DNA from: Chondrus crispus
Lineage: Eukaryota; Rhodophyta; Florideophyceae; Gigartinales; Gigartinaceae
Assembly: GCF_000350225.1 (NCBI RefSeq)
Contig: NW_005179118.1
Coordinates: 86,869 to 150,868, forward strand
Direction of reading: 5' to 3'
Length of the DNA: 64,000 nucleotides
Of this stretch, positions 40,570 to 51,352 are shown in pieces. The notes under the pieces are model-generated. The model did no database searches. It saw nothing but the letters and a program-made list of their open reading frames with translations, and had not been told where the DNA came from. How positions within the stretch are numbered: the first letter of the stretch is position 1; each line of letters starts with the position of its first letter. Position numbers and translations under genes: made by a program.

Positions 40570-41344
40570 AAATCGATTTCCATTGAGAACTTGCTTCTAT
40601 GCCCCTAATGTTCAATCATGTTGTACAAGTTCAGATCCCATCAGGCAATAGTTGCATGGAAGGAAAGGGTCTGGTTGTTTTTGTATGGTGGGCTCAGAGT
40701 GTCTTTGTCGTTCATTAAAATGGGCCCTGGCGTCCATATGGTCAGGGGCCGGGGTATAGCCTGCCGACTCCCTTGACCATCGAACGAGCAGTAAGTACAA
40801 CACGTAACTACGAAAACAATTCAGTGTATCCACAACAGTCGGGGTGCAACAATGAAAAACAGTTGTAGAATGATGTTCACTGCGGCAACGACAACAACAT
40901 TGCTGTTCCCACTGTGCAGTGAGAAAATAAACAAACTGTCGGAAACAGACGCTCACTAAGCTTGGCTCTATTCTCAATCTCAAGGCGGACTATTGCAGGG
41001 GATTAGTGTGTACTGCAAAACGAGCACTTGTACGTATCAAACAATTGCCTATCTGTACCGCGAACATGGAATATTATAAAAAAGAGGACTGAACAGACCC
41101 ATCGGGTGTGACAAAAGCCACTCAAGTGGACGTACCACAACTCCTATGTACGGAAGAAAAGGCGCCGTCCGACTTCACTCTTCTCTAAGTGACAGTCCTA
41201 AGTTTCATGACCCAAATCTTACAAATTCGTTACACCCCTCGGAATTGTTAACATATATGTGGTGTATCAGACCAAAAAGAGATTCATTTTTATAGACCAA
41301 ACAATCCATAAAGATTCAATGCACTTCTCGGCATAGTGTATTTA
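40570..41344. other. Spacer between genes A1 and B1
   Basis: A 123-codon minus frame (40612-40983) is conserved in the second block, but the blocks are nearly identical at DNA level, so this is not evidence for a gene. No motif found. Confidence 0.4.
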
Positions 41345-41780
41345 CAGGTGCTCCATCATACTATAATGGATTGATCTTTATAGACCAATCAAGCTGAAAA
41401 GCAGCAAATTCAATACACCTCTCGACATATCCAAATTATATGTACTGCATCAGCCTAATAATACAATATCGTTTATACATCAATCAATCATTACAGACCA
41501 ATCAAGATACAAAGAAGCAAATTCCATGCACCTCTCGACATAGCCAAATTAGATGTGCAGCATCAGCCTAATAATATAATACCCTTTATAGACCAATCGA
41601 TCATTACAAATCCACATCTGTACATGCGATCACGATTAATCGTGAAACCAGCGCACACTGCTCTAAAAATGATGTTTTGCAAAAATGTTAGAATTCTTAG
41701 AATGATGTTTGGCAATAATATCCCAGTGTTTAATCTATACAATGATTTGATAGTCACGCCTTTGTCCAAGTTCGAAAAGT
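41345..41780 (+). repeat. Upstream cassette of gene B1
   Basis: Same order as at 39440-39870: minirepeats with agaccaatcaagatac and cctctcgacata, then the conserved ~190-bp leader. The A and B cassettes are more alike than their genes are. Confidence 0.8.
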
Positions 41781-41813
41781 CAAACAAAGCACTCAACACA
41801 CCTAGGTGTTGCA

Positions 41814-41819
41814 TATAAA
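41814..41819 (+). promoter_or_regulatory. TATA box of gene B1
   Basis: TATAAA in gcatataaacag, 52 bp before the ATG at 41866; retained in the second block at ~63517. Confidence 0.5.
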
Positions 41820-41865
41820 CAGACTAACGTTATCAGTGCAGCGGGAAGACGCACCTTCGACAACC

Positions 41866-42315
41866 ATGGCATCTCTTTCCCGATTGAATCGCCATGAGTG
41901 GCTCTACCAGCGCGCCATGACTTTACCAGTTTCTTTTGGACCCCCTGGTTATCTTCGGAATGTCTGCATCAGCTTGCTTCTGGCATGCCCTCCTGGTTCA
42001 GAGCAGTCGAGGGCCCAAGTTATTCAAGCCCTGCAGTCAGGATTGCTTGCCGAAGACAAGGCGCTGAACATGGCATCTCTACGTTCTTCGCTTCAAGAAA
42101 TTGACCTGTTAAGGGACATTTGCTCCCACTACCGTTGTCTTATGACGCCTCTCTCTATCGTCGTTGCTCTTCCATTTCGATATGTCTCTGATTCAGTTTT
42201 TTTCGACATCGCTTGGTTTGCATCCGTCTTTTACAAGTTCAGCCCTTACCAAGTCATAGCACTTCTGCATGACTTTGAGGATGCTAGTTCGGAACATGAG
42301 TATCTTCTATCTTAG
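41866..42315 (+). CDS. Gene B1: 149-residue paralogue of gene A1
   Basis: ATG at 41866 in strong context (caaccATGG), stop TAG at 42313. The frame is open further upstream to 41806, but that would need a GTG start and run through the TATA box. Core motifs: LQEIDLLRDICSHYRC, TPLSIVVALP, FDIAWFASVFYKF and VIALLHDFEDASSEHEY, aligned without gaps to A1. It lacks A1's first ~38 and last ~15 residues. No known domain is recognised. Shared upstream cassettes indicate that gene plus promoter region duplicated as a unit. Confidence 0.7.
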   Translation: MASLSRLNRHEWLYQRAMTLPVSFGPPGYLRNVCISLLLACPPGSEQSRAQVIQALQSGLLAEDKALNMASLRSSLQEIDLLRDICSHYRCLMTPLSIVVALPFRYVSDSVFFDIAWFASVFYKFSPYQVIALLHDFEDASSEHEYLLS

Positions 42316-42780
42316 AGTATCCAAGTTACAGCTTTGCTCCCATCAAGTAAACAACGTGTCATGCCTTCCCATTTGCCGATATTAACGACGTTCACGAAGA
42401 CACTTCAATTGAGCACTTGCCCATTATCCCCTGTATGCCTGAGTCTTGGGTTACACCGTTAAAAAATGATTTCTGAGTACCGAAAACCCATTTGTGCACA
42501 TTTGATTTGCATGTCAAGTTCAGAAAGAAACCAGTATCACAATCACTTCCTATTCGTTCAATCGACTTCGGCAGGAAATTTCTTGTCCAAAAAGTTGAGG
42601 TATCCGTGAGATGCTAAGGCAAAATGACAGTGTACCATAAACAATTACAACACACAGCACTAAACTACTTCACCTCGAGCCCCATTAAAAAAATCCATAT
42701 TTGGAAAACATTAATTTAATTTCAAATATTAAAATGCCATTTAACAAATTAATTTATTAACGCAATTTCAAACAAATGGA
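42316..42780. other. AT-rich spacer, no gene supported
   Basis: 3' region of gene B1 with AT-rich runs (aaacattaatttaatttcaaa) just before the minisatellite. Confidence 0.4.
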
Positions 42781-43672
42781 ATATTCGCTTATATAATATA
42801 TAGATGGGATTAAGGGAGTAGCAGGGATTAGGGGATTCGGTGGGATTAGGAGGATTAGGTGGGATTAGGAGATTAGGTGGGATTAGGGGGATTACGTGGG
42901 ATTCAGGGATTACGTGGGATTAGGAGATTAGGTGGGATTAGGGGATTAGGGGTTTAGGGGATTAGGGGATTTAGGGGATTAGGGGTTAGGGGATTTAGGG
43001 GATATTCGCTTATATAATATATAGATGGGATTAGGGGAGTAGGAGGGATTAGGCGATTCGGTGGGATTAGGAGGATTAGGTGGGATTAGGAGATTCGGTG
43101 GGATTAGGAGGATTAGGAGGATTAGGTGGGATTAGGAGATTAGGTGGGATTAGGTGGGATTAGGAGATTAGGTGGGATTAGGGGGATTAGGTGGGATTCA
43201 GGGATTAGGTGGGATTAGAGGGATTAGGTGGGATTCAGGGATTCGGTGGGATTAGAGGGATTAGGTGGGATTCAGGGATTCGGTGGGATTAGAGGGATTA
43301 GGTGGGATTCAGGGATTAGGTGGGATTAGAGGGATTAGGTGGGATTCAGGGATTAGGTGTGATTCAGGGGATTAGGTGGGATTAGGAGATTAGGTGGGAT
43401 TCAGGGATTAGGTGGGATTAGAGGGATTAGGAGGGATTCAGGGATTAGGTGGGATTAGAGGGATTAGGTGGGATTCAGGGATTAGGTGGGATTAGAGGGA
43501 TTAGGTGGGATTCAGGGATTAGGTGGGATTCAGGGGATTAGGGGATATTGGGATTAAGGGATTCAGGGATTCAGGGATTCAGGGATTCAGGGAGTCAGGG
43601 GAGTAAGGGGATTAGCTGGATTAAGGGGATTAAGTTGGGATTAGCCGTTTTCGTGGGATTAGCGATTTTGAG
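42781..43672 (+). repeat. Large G-rich minisatellite
   Basis: About 890 bp of ggattaggtgggatt, ggattcagggattagg and gattcggtgggattagg variants in several higher-order patterns. The phrase ggatattcgcttatataata occurs near its start and again at ~43000, the same phrase as at 24.75 kb. G runs at short intervals suggest quadruplex formation on this strand. Interstitial. Confidence 0.9.
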
Positions 43673-43754
43673 GTATGATATTACTCGTTGAAGCTGCCGC
43701 CGAATAAGGCGGGCCGATTTGTGTATTTATGCGACCGAAAATATTGTTATTCAT

Positions 43755-43910
43755 CGTCCATCATCCCTCCCCATCTCCTCCATCTCTCCCTATCCCCCCC
43801 CGCCACCCCATCTCCCTCCCTGCATCTCCCTCCATCTCTCCCTATCCCCCCCCCCCCACCCCATCTCCCTCCCTGCATCTCCCTCATATCTTTTCTGCCA
43901 TGCTCCCCGG
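43755..43910 (+). repeat. Pyrimidine-rich leader with 47-bp duplication
   Basis: ccatctccctccctgcatct and catctctccctatcccccc blocks occur twice (about 43779-43837 and 43826-43882). It lies in the leader of the following gene. Confidence 0.7.
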
Positions 43911-43937
43911 CCCTGTTACTCCCGCCGCCGCCGAGAT

Positions 43938-44528
43938 ATGACGTATGAAATCAACAGCTCCAGCGACGACGAGGACATTTTCATGCAGGGCGGCATCCCC
44001 AAGCCCATCTCCATGTATTCCCCGAATACATGTTTCGAGGGGTTAGGCGGTGACGACGACGACGACGACGATGAAGGCGATGAAGGCGAAGTGGTCCCCG
44101 TAGAGGCTTGTAGCGAGGAATTCTATACGGACGCGGTCGACAAGTCAGTCGCCGCCTCGCCTGCTCAGACGCATGCTGTCCTGCCTACGCAGACAAATCA
44201 AGAAAAAATTGCTGCGGTTTTGCGGAGATACGTTAAGGAACGATCGGAGCGTGCGGAGCACAACCGCCGCCGTCGCCGCTGTCAGGAGAAGCAACGGCTG
44301 GAGTCGGAGAAAGTGCGCAAGCAAGCCGAGGGAGGAAGGCGGCTGACGACAGCTCGAATTGCCAGGCCTGTGCAATTCAAGGTCCGTTCCGGTCAAACTG
44401 ACCAGATCAAGATCAGAAAACGTAGGTCCGTGCCTGGGGAAGAAACATCCGATTCACACGTTTCGAGTCGTACGCGGGCGCGTGTTGGAGGACGACGAAG
44501 CCGCGCAGGTCATGAGACTAACCCCTAG
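43938..44528 (+). CDS. Acidic/basic nuclear-type protein, 196 residues, unknown
   Basis: ATG at 43938 after the pyrimidine-rich leader, stop TAG at 44526. The N-terminal third is acidic with a run of Asp (GGDDDDDDDEGDEGE). The middle has a strongly basic helical segment (RSERAEHNRRRRRCQEKQRL), followed by a basic tail. The composition suits a DNA- or chromatin-associated nuclear protein; the basic helix resembles a bZIP basic region, but the N-x7-R spacing is not met, so I do not call it one. The last ~18 codons (VGGRRSRAGHET) and the stop are conserved in the isolated unit D at 24.9 kb, where the rest of the gene is missing. It is the gene at the head of the large tandem array. Confidence 0.5.
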   Translation: MTYEINSSSDDEDIFMQGGIPKPISMYSPNTCFEGLGGDDDDDDDEGDEGEVVPVEACSEEFYTDAVDKSVAASPAQTHAVLPTQTNQEKIAAVLRRYVKERSERAEHNRRRRRCQEKQRLESEKVRKQAEGGRRLTTARIARPVQFKVRSGQTDQIKIRKRRSVPGEETSDSHVSSRTRARVGGRRSRAGHETNP

Positions 44529-44756
44529 AGAGCGCAGGGAGAGAGGGCGGCGGCGGCGCGAGTGCGTGTGGGTCGGGGGCACCGCCGCGGCTGTAGGTAA
44601 ACGATAGGTGAGTGAAGTGAACAGTTGTTTCATGTGCAATCGCGAGATGACATAACTTACAATTCGGTGACCACAAATTCCTCTTCTACCGAACTCCTTC
44701 AGTCGAGTGCCTCCTCTCAAGGATGGATACCAAAACGAGTCTGTTCTCTTCGCTTG

Positions 44757-45055
44757 CCCTCCCCCTCCCCTGCCCTCCTTTCTCCTGTCATCTCCTCTCC
44801 TGTCATCTCCTCTCCTCTCCTCTCCACCTTTCTCCTGTCATCTCCTCTCCTCTCCTCTCCACCTTTCTCCTCTCCTCTCCACCTTTCTCCTCTCCTCTCC
44901 TCTCCACCTTTCTCCTCTCCTCTCCTCTCCACCTTTCTCCTCTCCTCTCCTCTCCACCTTTCTCCTCTCCTCTCCTCTCCACCTTTCTCCTCTCCTCTCC
45001 TCTCCACCTTTCTCCTCCCCTCCCCTCCCCTCCCCTCTCCTCTCCTCCTTTCCTC
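44757..45055 (+). repeat. Pyrimidine minisatellite (ctcctctcctctccaccttt)n
   Basis: About ten units of a ~20-27-bp C/T repeat with cacctttctcctctcctctcc as core. Long frames of Ser/Pro/Leu (plus) and Arg/Glu/Gly (minus) through it are composition artefacts. Confidence 0.9.
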
Positions 45056-46116
45056 TGTATTTTAAGGGGATTAATCTCCGCCTTCGGAACGATGCTTTGG
45101 CGATAGGCAAGGAAAAAAAACGGGACGGTTGAAACATCAATGCATGACACAGAGGTGGCTCCTCAGGCAATATTATGTGAGCTGGATGATGAGGTTGATG
45201 AATTTATCCCATAGGAGACCAGTGAAATAGACGTCACGCTATCACAGGGAAGGCTTTTGCTCAATGTCGACACTATATACGCTTTTTTTGTTTTGCCGCA
45301 TTTATGGCGTCCATCGATTACAGAGATGGAGCTGGAGTCGTCGGGGGTTCACTTAGGCAAGAAGGAGAAACGATTGCGGCGGTGGATTCGAAACTGAAGT
45401 AGGCGAAGGACGAAGTCCATCACCTCGTAGAAGAGTAGCAACGATCACTCCCGGTCCTCTGTTTGCAGTCCATGAAATGAAGGGTTGGTCATTCAGGATC
45501 GCTTTTGCCTTGAAGACGCAAACTGTTTGTCTACACAGGATGAAAGTAGTCGAAAAGGAATTGTTACCAGTCAGAAATACCTGGTTCACTGCTAAAACAT
45601 GAAAGGCAAACTCCCATAGTACATTACCAGGACATAAATGTTCATGTTGCTGATGCCACGGACGCCTACATCTGCGGCACGTAGCCAAGAGTCAGGATGG
45701 TTTAGTGGGGGCGGCGCGCATGGAGAGGATGAACGCGCAACAGAGAGGCGGCGGACGGACGCGTCGAAGGATGAGTAGACGGACGGACGGCGGCGGCGGC
45801 AGCGGTTTTAGGACGGCGGAGGTCAGGCAGCAGCAGCGGCAGGCTATGGACAGGCAATCCGTTGAACCCTTTTGTTTTTGGACAACAGCCATGCAGGTCT
45901 TCGGATCAATTTCTCTCTCTCATCTGACCCTGCTGTACTTTTTTTAAAAAAGGAAAGCGGCAGGGACTTTGATCCGCCGCCCTCTCTTCTCTTCCCCTCT
46001 CCTCTCCCCTCACCTCCCCTCCCCTCCCCTCCCCTCCCCTCCCCCCCTCCTAACTGACTGTCGCTATGCTCCCCTTCCCGACGTCGACCCCGTTGCATCA
46101 CCTGCGCCCATCCCCA

Positions 46117-46336
46117 CCCACCATTTGCAAGACCGTGGCGCATCTCGAGCCCATGCGCGACGCGCTCGCGCATGGGAACGAGCCAAAATGCAATGCCGAG
46201 TTGTGATCAAGTCAGCCTCCGCAAGTCCCACCATCTGCAAGATCGTGGTGCATCTCGAGCCCATGCGCGACGCGCTCGCGCATGGGAACGAGCCAAAATG
46301 CAATGCCGAGTTGTGATCAAGTCAGCCTCCGCAAGT
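46117..46336 (+). repeat. 110-bp tandem duplication within long unit 1
   Basis: Two copies, starting cccaccatttgcaagaccgt (46117) and cccaccatctgcaagatcgt (46227), each containing the palindrome-like catgcgcgacgcgctcgcgc. The same pair is present in long unit 2 (about 48821-49040), so it predates the dimer amplification. Confidence 0.85.
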
Positions 46337-46389
46337 GGGCTTAGGATGCATTTATTCGATTATTGGAGTATCCTCCAGGACCGGTGACA

Positions 46390-46506
46390 ATGCCGACCCT
46401 CGTCGTCCTGGCAGCACTGTCCTTTTTGCTCGTCTTGTCTCGTACTCAAGCCGGCAGACCTGATACTAGTTTTCTTCCTGTCAAGAGCCAAATTGCGAAG
46501 AATTAA
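46390..46506 (+). pseudogene. Small secreted peptide, nonsense copy (long unit 1)
   Basis: ATG at 46390, typical signal peptide (LVVLAALSFLLVLSRTQA) with predicted cleavage after Ala-22 or so, then stop TAA after 38 residues. The paralogue at 49094 reads Gln (CAA) where this copy has TAA, so a single C-to-T change truncated it. Confidence 0.5.
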
Positions 46507-49093
46507 GCTCGATTTCACTCGTCGCCTCGGATATCCCGCTCAAAGATTCAGCCGAAAAGAGCCCCTTCACTGCGTTCTGGTGATGTCGTTTGAGTGCAAG
46601 TTCGAGTAAGGCTGACGGTTGACGGATGCTATGCTCTCCGGACCAAGAGTGTGTTGGATCACGAATATGCATTTAGGCAGAAGATGAAGAATGTTTCCCA
46701 TGTTCAAAAAAAGTATCCTCTCCTCTCCTCTCCTCCCCTCCCCTCCCCTCCCCTCCCCTCCCCTCCCCTCCTTTCTCCTCTCCTCTGTATTTTAAGGGGA
46801 TTAATCTCCGCCTTCGGAACGATGCTTTGGCGATAGGCAAGGAAAAAGAACGGGACGGTTGAAACATCAATGCATGACACAGAGGTGGCTCCTCAGGCAA
46901 TATTATGTGAGCTGGATGATGAGGTTGATGAATTTATTGCATAGGAGACCAGTGAAATAGACGTCACGCTATCACAGGGAAGGCTTTTGCTCAATGTCGA
47001 CACTATATACGCTTTTTTTGTTTTGCCGCATTTATGGCGTCCATCGATTACAGAGATGGAGCTGGAGTCGTCGGGGGTTCACTTAGGCGAGGAGGAGAAA
47101 CGATTGCGGCGGTGGATTCGAAACTGAAGTAGGCGAAGGACGAAGTTCATCACCTCGTAGAAGAGTAGCAACGATCACTCCCGGTCCTCTGTTTGCAGTC
47201 CATGAAATGAAGGGTTGGTCATTCTGGATCGCTTTTGCCTTGAAGACGCAAACTGTTTGTCTACACAGGATGAAAGTAGTCGAAAAGGAATTGTTACCAG
47301 TCAGAAATACCTGGTTCACTGCTAAAACATGAAAGGCAAACTCCCATAGTACATTACCAGGACATAAATGTTCATGTTGCTGATGCCACGGACGCCTACA
47401 TCTGCGGCACGTAGCCAAGAGTCAGGATGGTTTACTGGGGGCGGCGCGCATGGAGAGGATGAACGCGCAACGGAGAGGCGGCGGACGGACGCGTCGAAGG
47501 ATGAGTAGACGGACGGACGGCGGCGGCGGCAGCGGTTTTAGGACGGCGGAGGTCAGGCAGCAGCAGCGGCAGGCTATGGACAGGCAATCCGTTGAACCCT
47601 TTTGTTTTTGGACAACAGCCATGCAGGTCTTCGGATCAATTTCTCTCTCTCATCTAACCCTGCTGTACTTTTTTTAAAAAAGGAAAGCGGCAGGGACTTT
47701 GATTCGCCGCCCTCTCTTCTCTTCCCCTCTCCTCTCCTCTCCCCTCACCTCCCCTCCCCTCCCCTCCCCTCCCCTGTATTTTAAGGGGATTAATCTCCGC
47801 CTTCGGAACGATGCTTTGGCGATAGGCAAGGAAAAAAAACGGGACGGTTGAAACATCAATGCATGACACAGAGGTGGCTCCTCAGGCAATATTATGTGAG
47901 CTGGATGATGAGGTTGATGAATTTATCCCATAGGAGACCAGTGAAATAGACGTCACGCTATCACAGGGAAGGCTTTTGCTCAATGTCGACACTATATACG
48001 CTTTTTTTGTTTTGCCGCATTTATGGCGTCCATCGATTACAGAGATGGAGCTGGAGTCGTCGGGGGTTCACTTAGGCGAGGAGGAGAAACGATTGCGGCG
48101 GTGGATTCGAAACTGAAGTAGGCGAAGGACGAAGTTCATCACCTCGTAGAAGAGTAGCAACGATCACTCCCGGTCCTCTGTTTGCAGTCCATGAAATGAA
48201 GGGTTGGTCATTCAGGATCGCTTTTGCCTTGAAGACGCAAACTGTTTGTCTACACAGGATGAAAGTAGTCGAAAAGGAATTGTTACCAGTCAGAAATACC
48301 TGGTTCACTGCTAAAACATGAAAGGCAAACTCCCATAGTACATTACCAGGACATAAATGTTCATGTTGCTGATGCCACGGACGCCTACATCTGCGGCACG
48401 TAGCCAAGAGTCAGGATGGTTTAGTGGGGGCGGCGCGCATGGAGAGGATGAACGCGCAACGGAGAGGCAGCGGACGGACGCGTCGAAGGATGAGTAGACG
48501 GACGGACGGCGGCGGCGGCAGCGGTTTTAGGACGGCGGAGGTCAGGCAGCAGCAGCGGCAGGCTATGGACAGGCAATCCGTTGAACCCTTTTGTTTTTGG
48601 ACAACAGCCATGCAGGTCTTCGGATCAATTTCTCTCTCTCATCTGACCCTGCTGTACTTTTTTTAAAAAAGGAAAGCGGCAGGGACTTTGATCCGCCGCC
48701 CTCTCTTCTCTTCCCCTCTCCTCTCCTCTCCCCTCCCCTCCCCTCCCCCCCTCCTAACTGACTGTCGCTATGCTCCCCTTCCCGACGTCGACCCCGTTGC
48801 ATCACCTGCGCCCATCCCCACCCACCATTTGCAAGACCGTGGCGCATCTCGAGCCCATGCGCGACGCGCTCGCGCATGGGAACGAGCCAAAATGCAATGC
48901 CGAGTTGTGATCAAGTCAGCCTCCGCAAGTCCCACCATCTGCAAGATCGTGGCGCATCTCGAGCCCATGCGCGACGCGCTCGCGCATGGGAACGAGCCAA
49001 AATGCAATGCCGAGTTGTGATCAAGTCAGCCTCCGCAAGTGGGCTTAGGATGCATTTATTCGATTATTGGAGTATCCTCCAGGACCGGTGACA

Positions 49094-49297
49094 ATGCGGA
49101 CCCTCGTCGTCCTGGCAGCACTGTCCTTTTTGCTCGTCTTGTCTCGTACTCAAGCCGGCAGACCTGATACTAGTTTTCTTCCTGTCAAGAGCCAAATTGC
49201 GAAGAATCAAGCTCGATTTCACTCGTCGCCTCGGATATCCCGCTCAAAGCTTCAGCGGAGAAGAGCCCCTTCACTGCGTTCTGGTGATGTCGTTTGA
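49094..49297 (+). CDS. Small secreted peptide, 67 residues (long unit 2)
   Basis: ATG at 49094, stop at 49295. Residues 1-22 form a signal peptide (n-region MRT, hydrophobic core VVLAALSFLLVL, cleavage near TQA-G). The mature ~45 residues are basic and Ser/Arg-rich (QRRRAPSLRSGDVV end) without Cys, so not a disulfide-rich peptide. Function unknown; a secreted basic peptide or the first exon of a longer secreted protein are both possible. The ATG is 9 bp after the aggaccggtgacaat block. It lies in the 720-bp segment specific to long units. Confidence 0.45.
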   Translation: MRTLVVLAALSFLLVLSRTQAGRPDTSFLPVKSQIAKNQARFHSSPRISRSKLQRRRAPSLRSGDVV

Positions 49298-51352
49298 GTG
49301 CAAGTTCGAGTAAGGCTGACGGTTGACAGATGCTATGCTCTCCGGACCAAGAGTGTGTTGGATCACGAATATGCATTTAGGCAGAAGATGAAGAATGTTT
49401 CCCATGTTCAAAAAAAAGTATCCTCTCCTCTCCTCTCCTCCCCTCCCCTCCCCTCCCCTCCCCTCCTTTCTCCTCTCCTCTGTATTTTAAGGGGATTAAT
49501 CTCCGCCTTCGGAACGATGCTTTGGCGATAGGCAAGGAAAAAAACGGGACGGTTGAAACATCAATGCATGACACAGAGGTGGCTCCTCAGGCAATATTAT
49601 GTGAGCTGGATGATGAGGTTGATGAATTTATCCCATAGGAGACCAGTGAAATAGACGTCACGCTATCACAGGGAAGGCTTTTGCTCAATGTCGACACTAT
49701 ATACGCTTTTTTTGTTTTGCCGCATTTATGGCGTCCATCGATTACAGAGATGGAGCTGGAGTCGTCGGGGGTTCACTTAGGCAAGGAGGAGAAACGATTG
49801 CGGCGGTGGATTCGAAACTGAAGTAGGCGAAGGACGAAGTTCATCACCTCGTAGAAGAGTAGCAACGATCACTCCCGGTCCTCTGTTCGCAGTCCATGAA
49901 ATGAAGGGTTGGTCATTCAGGATCGCTTTTGCCTTGAAGACGCAAACTGTTTGTCTACACAGGATGAAAGTAGTCGAAAAGGAATTGTTACCAGTCAGAA
50001 ATACCTGGTTCACTGCTAAAACATGAAAGGCAAACTCCCATAGTACATTACCAGGACATAAATGTTCATGTTGCTGATGCCACGGACGCCTACATCTGCG
50101 GCACGTAGCCAAGAGTCAGGATGGTTTAGTGGGGGCGGCGCGCATGGAGAGGATGAACGCGCAACAGAGAGGCAGCGGACGGACGCGTCGAAGGATGAGT
50201 AGACGGACGGACGGCGGCGGCGGCAGCGGTTTTAGGACGGCGGAGGTCAGGCAGCAGCAGCGGCAGGCTATGGACAGGCAATCCGTTGAACCCTTTTGTT
50301 TTTGGACAACAGCCATGCAGGTCTTCGGATCAATTTCTCTCTCTCATCTGACCCTGCTGTACTTTTTTTAAAAAAGGAAAGCGGCAGGGACTTTGATTCG
50401 CCGCCCTCTCTTCTCTTCCCCTCTCCTCTCCTCTTCCCTCACCTCCCCTCCCCTCCCCTCCCCTCCCCTCCCCTCCCCCCTCCCCTCCCCTCCCCTGTAT
50501 TTTAAGGGGATTAATTTCCGCCTTTGGCGATAGGCAAGGAAAAAAACGGGACGGTTGAAACATCAATGCATGACACAGAGGTGGCTCCTCAGGCAATATT
50601 ATGTGAGCTGGATGATGAGGTTGATGAATTTATTCCATAGGAGACCAGTGAAATAGACGTCACGCTATCACAGGGAAGGCTTTTGCTCAATGTCGACACT
50701 ATATACGCTTTTTTTGTTTTGCCGCATTTATGGCGTCCATCGATTACAGAGATGGAGCTGGAGTCGTCGGGGGTTCACTTAGGCAAGGAGGAGAAACGAT
50801 TGCGGCGGTGGATTCGAAACTGAAGTAGGCGAAGGACGAAGTTCATCACCTCGTAGAAGAGTAGCAACGATCACTCCCGGTCCTCTGTTCGCAGTCCATG
50901 AAATGAAGGGTTGGTCATTCAGGATCGCTTTTGCCTTGAAGACGCAAACTGTTTGTCTACACAGGATGAAAGTAGTCGAAAAGGAATTGTTACCAGTCAG
51001 AAATACCTGGTTCACTGCTAAAACATGAAAGGCAAACTCCCATAGTACATTACCAGGACATAAATGTTCATGTTGCTGATGCCACGGACGCCTACATCTG
51101 CGGCACGTAGCCAAGAGTCAGGATGGTTTAGTGGGGGCGGCGCGCATGGAGAGGATGAACGCGCAACGGAGAGGCAGCGGACGGACGCGTCGAAGGATGA
51201 GTAGACGGACGGACGGCGGCGGCGGCAGCGGTTTTAGGACGGCGGAGGTCAGGCAGCAGCAGCGGCAGGCTATGGACAGGCAATCCGTTGAACCCTTTTG
51301 TTTTTGGACAACAGCCATGCAGGTCTTCGGATCAATTTCTCTCTCTCATCTT

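Larger units (their letters stand above)
45056..51352 (+). repeat. Higher-order tandem array of unit D: alternating 1.72-kb and 1.0-kb units
   Basis: The sequence tgtattttaaggggattaat starts units at 45056, 46786, 47775, 49491 and 50496; unit lengths are 1730, 989, 1716 and 1005 bp, and the last runs to ~51352 where homology ends. Long units carry ~720 extra bp between two C/T tracts; in short units the two tracts are fused. So the array is two 2.72-kb long+short dimers plus a partial unit. Units are ~98-99% alike. Common parts contain a two-piece frame split by TAG, and mirrored 111-, 80- and 66-codon frames without features. Confidence 0.9.

Noticed and set aside
40612-40983. 123-residue minus-strand ORF, conserved at 62314-62685
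   Set aside because: The whole 3.37-kb block is duplicated with few changes, so conservation is uninformative; no start context or known motif.
44230-44340. bZIP domain in the 196-residue protein
   Set aside because: The basic segment lacks the N-x7-R spacing and no leucine heptads follow.
44625-45170. Long Ser/Pro/Leu and Arg/Glu/Gly ORFs on both strands
   Set aside because: They are translations of the pyrimidine minisatellite, which lacks stops in any frame because of its composition.
45353-51114. Five near-identical 111-residue minus-strand ORFs (and 80- and 66-residue companions) in the tandem array
   Set aside because: The units are almost identical at DNA level, so shared open frames carry no evidence of selection. 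No motif, promoter or sensible composition; they are mirrored frames of the repeat.
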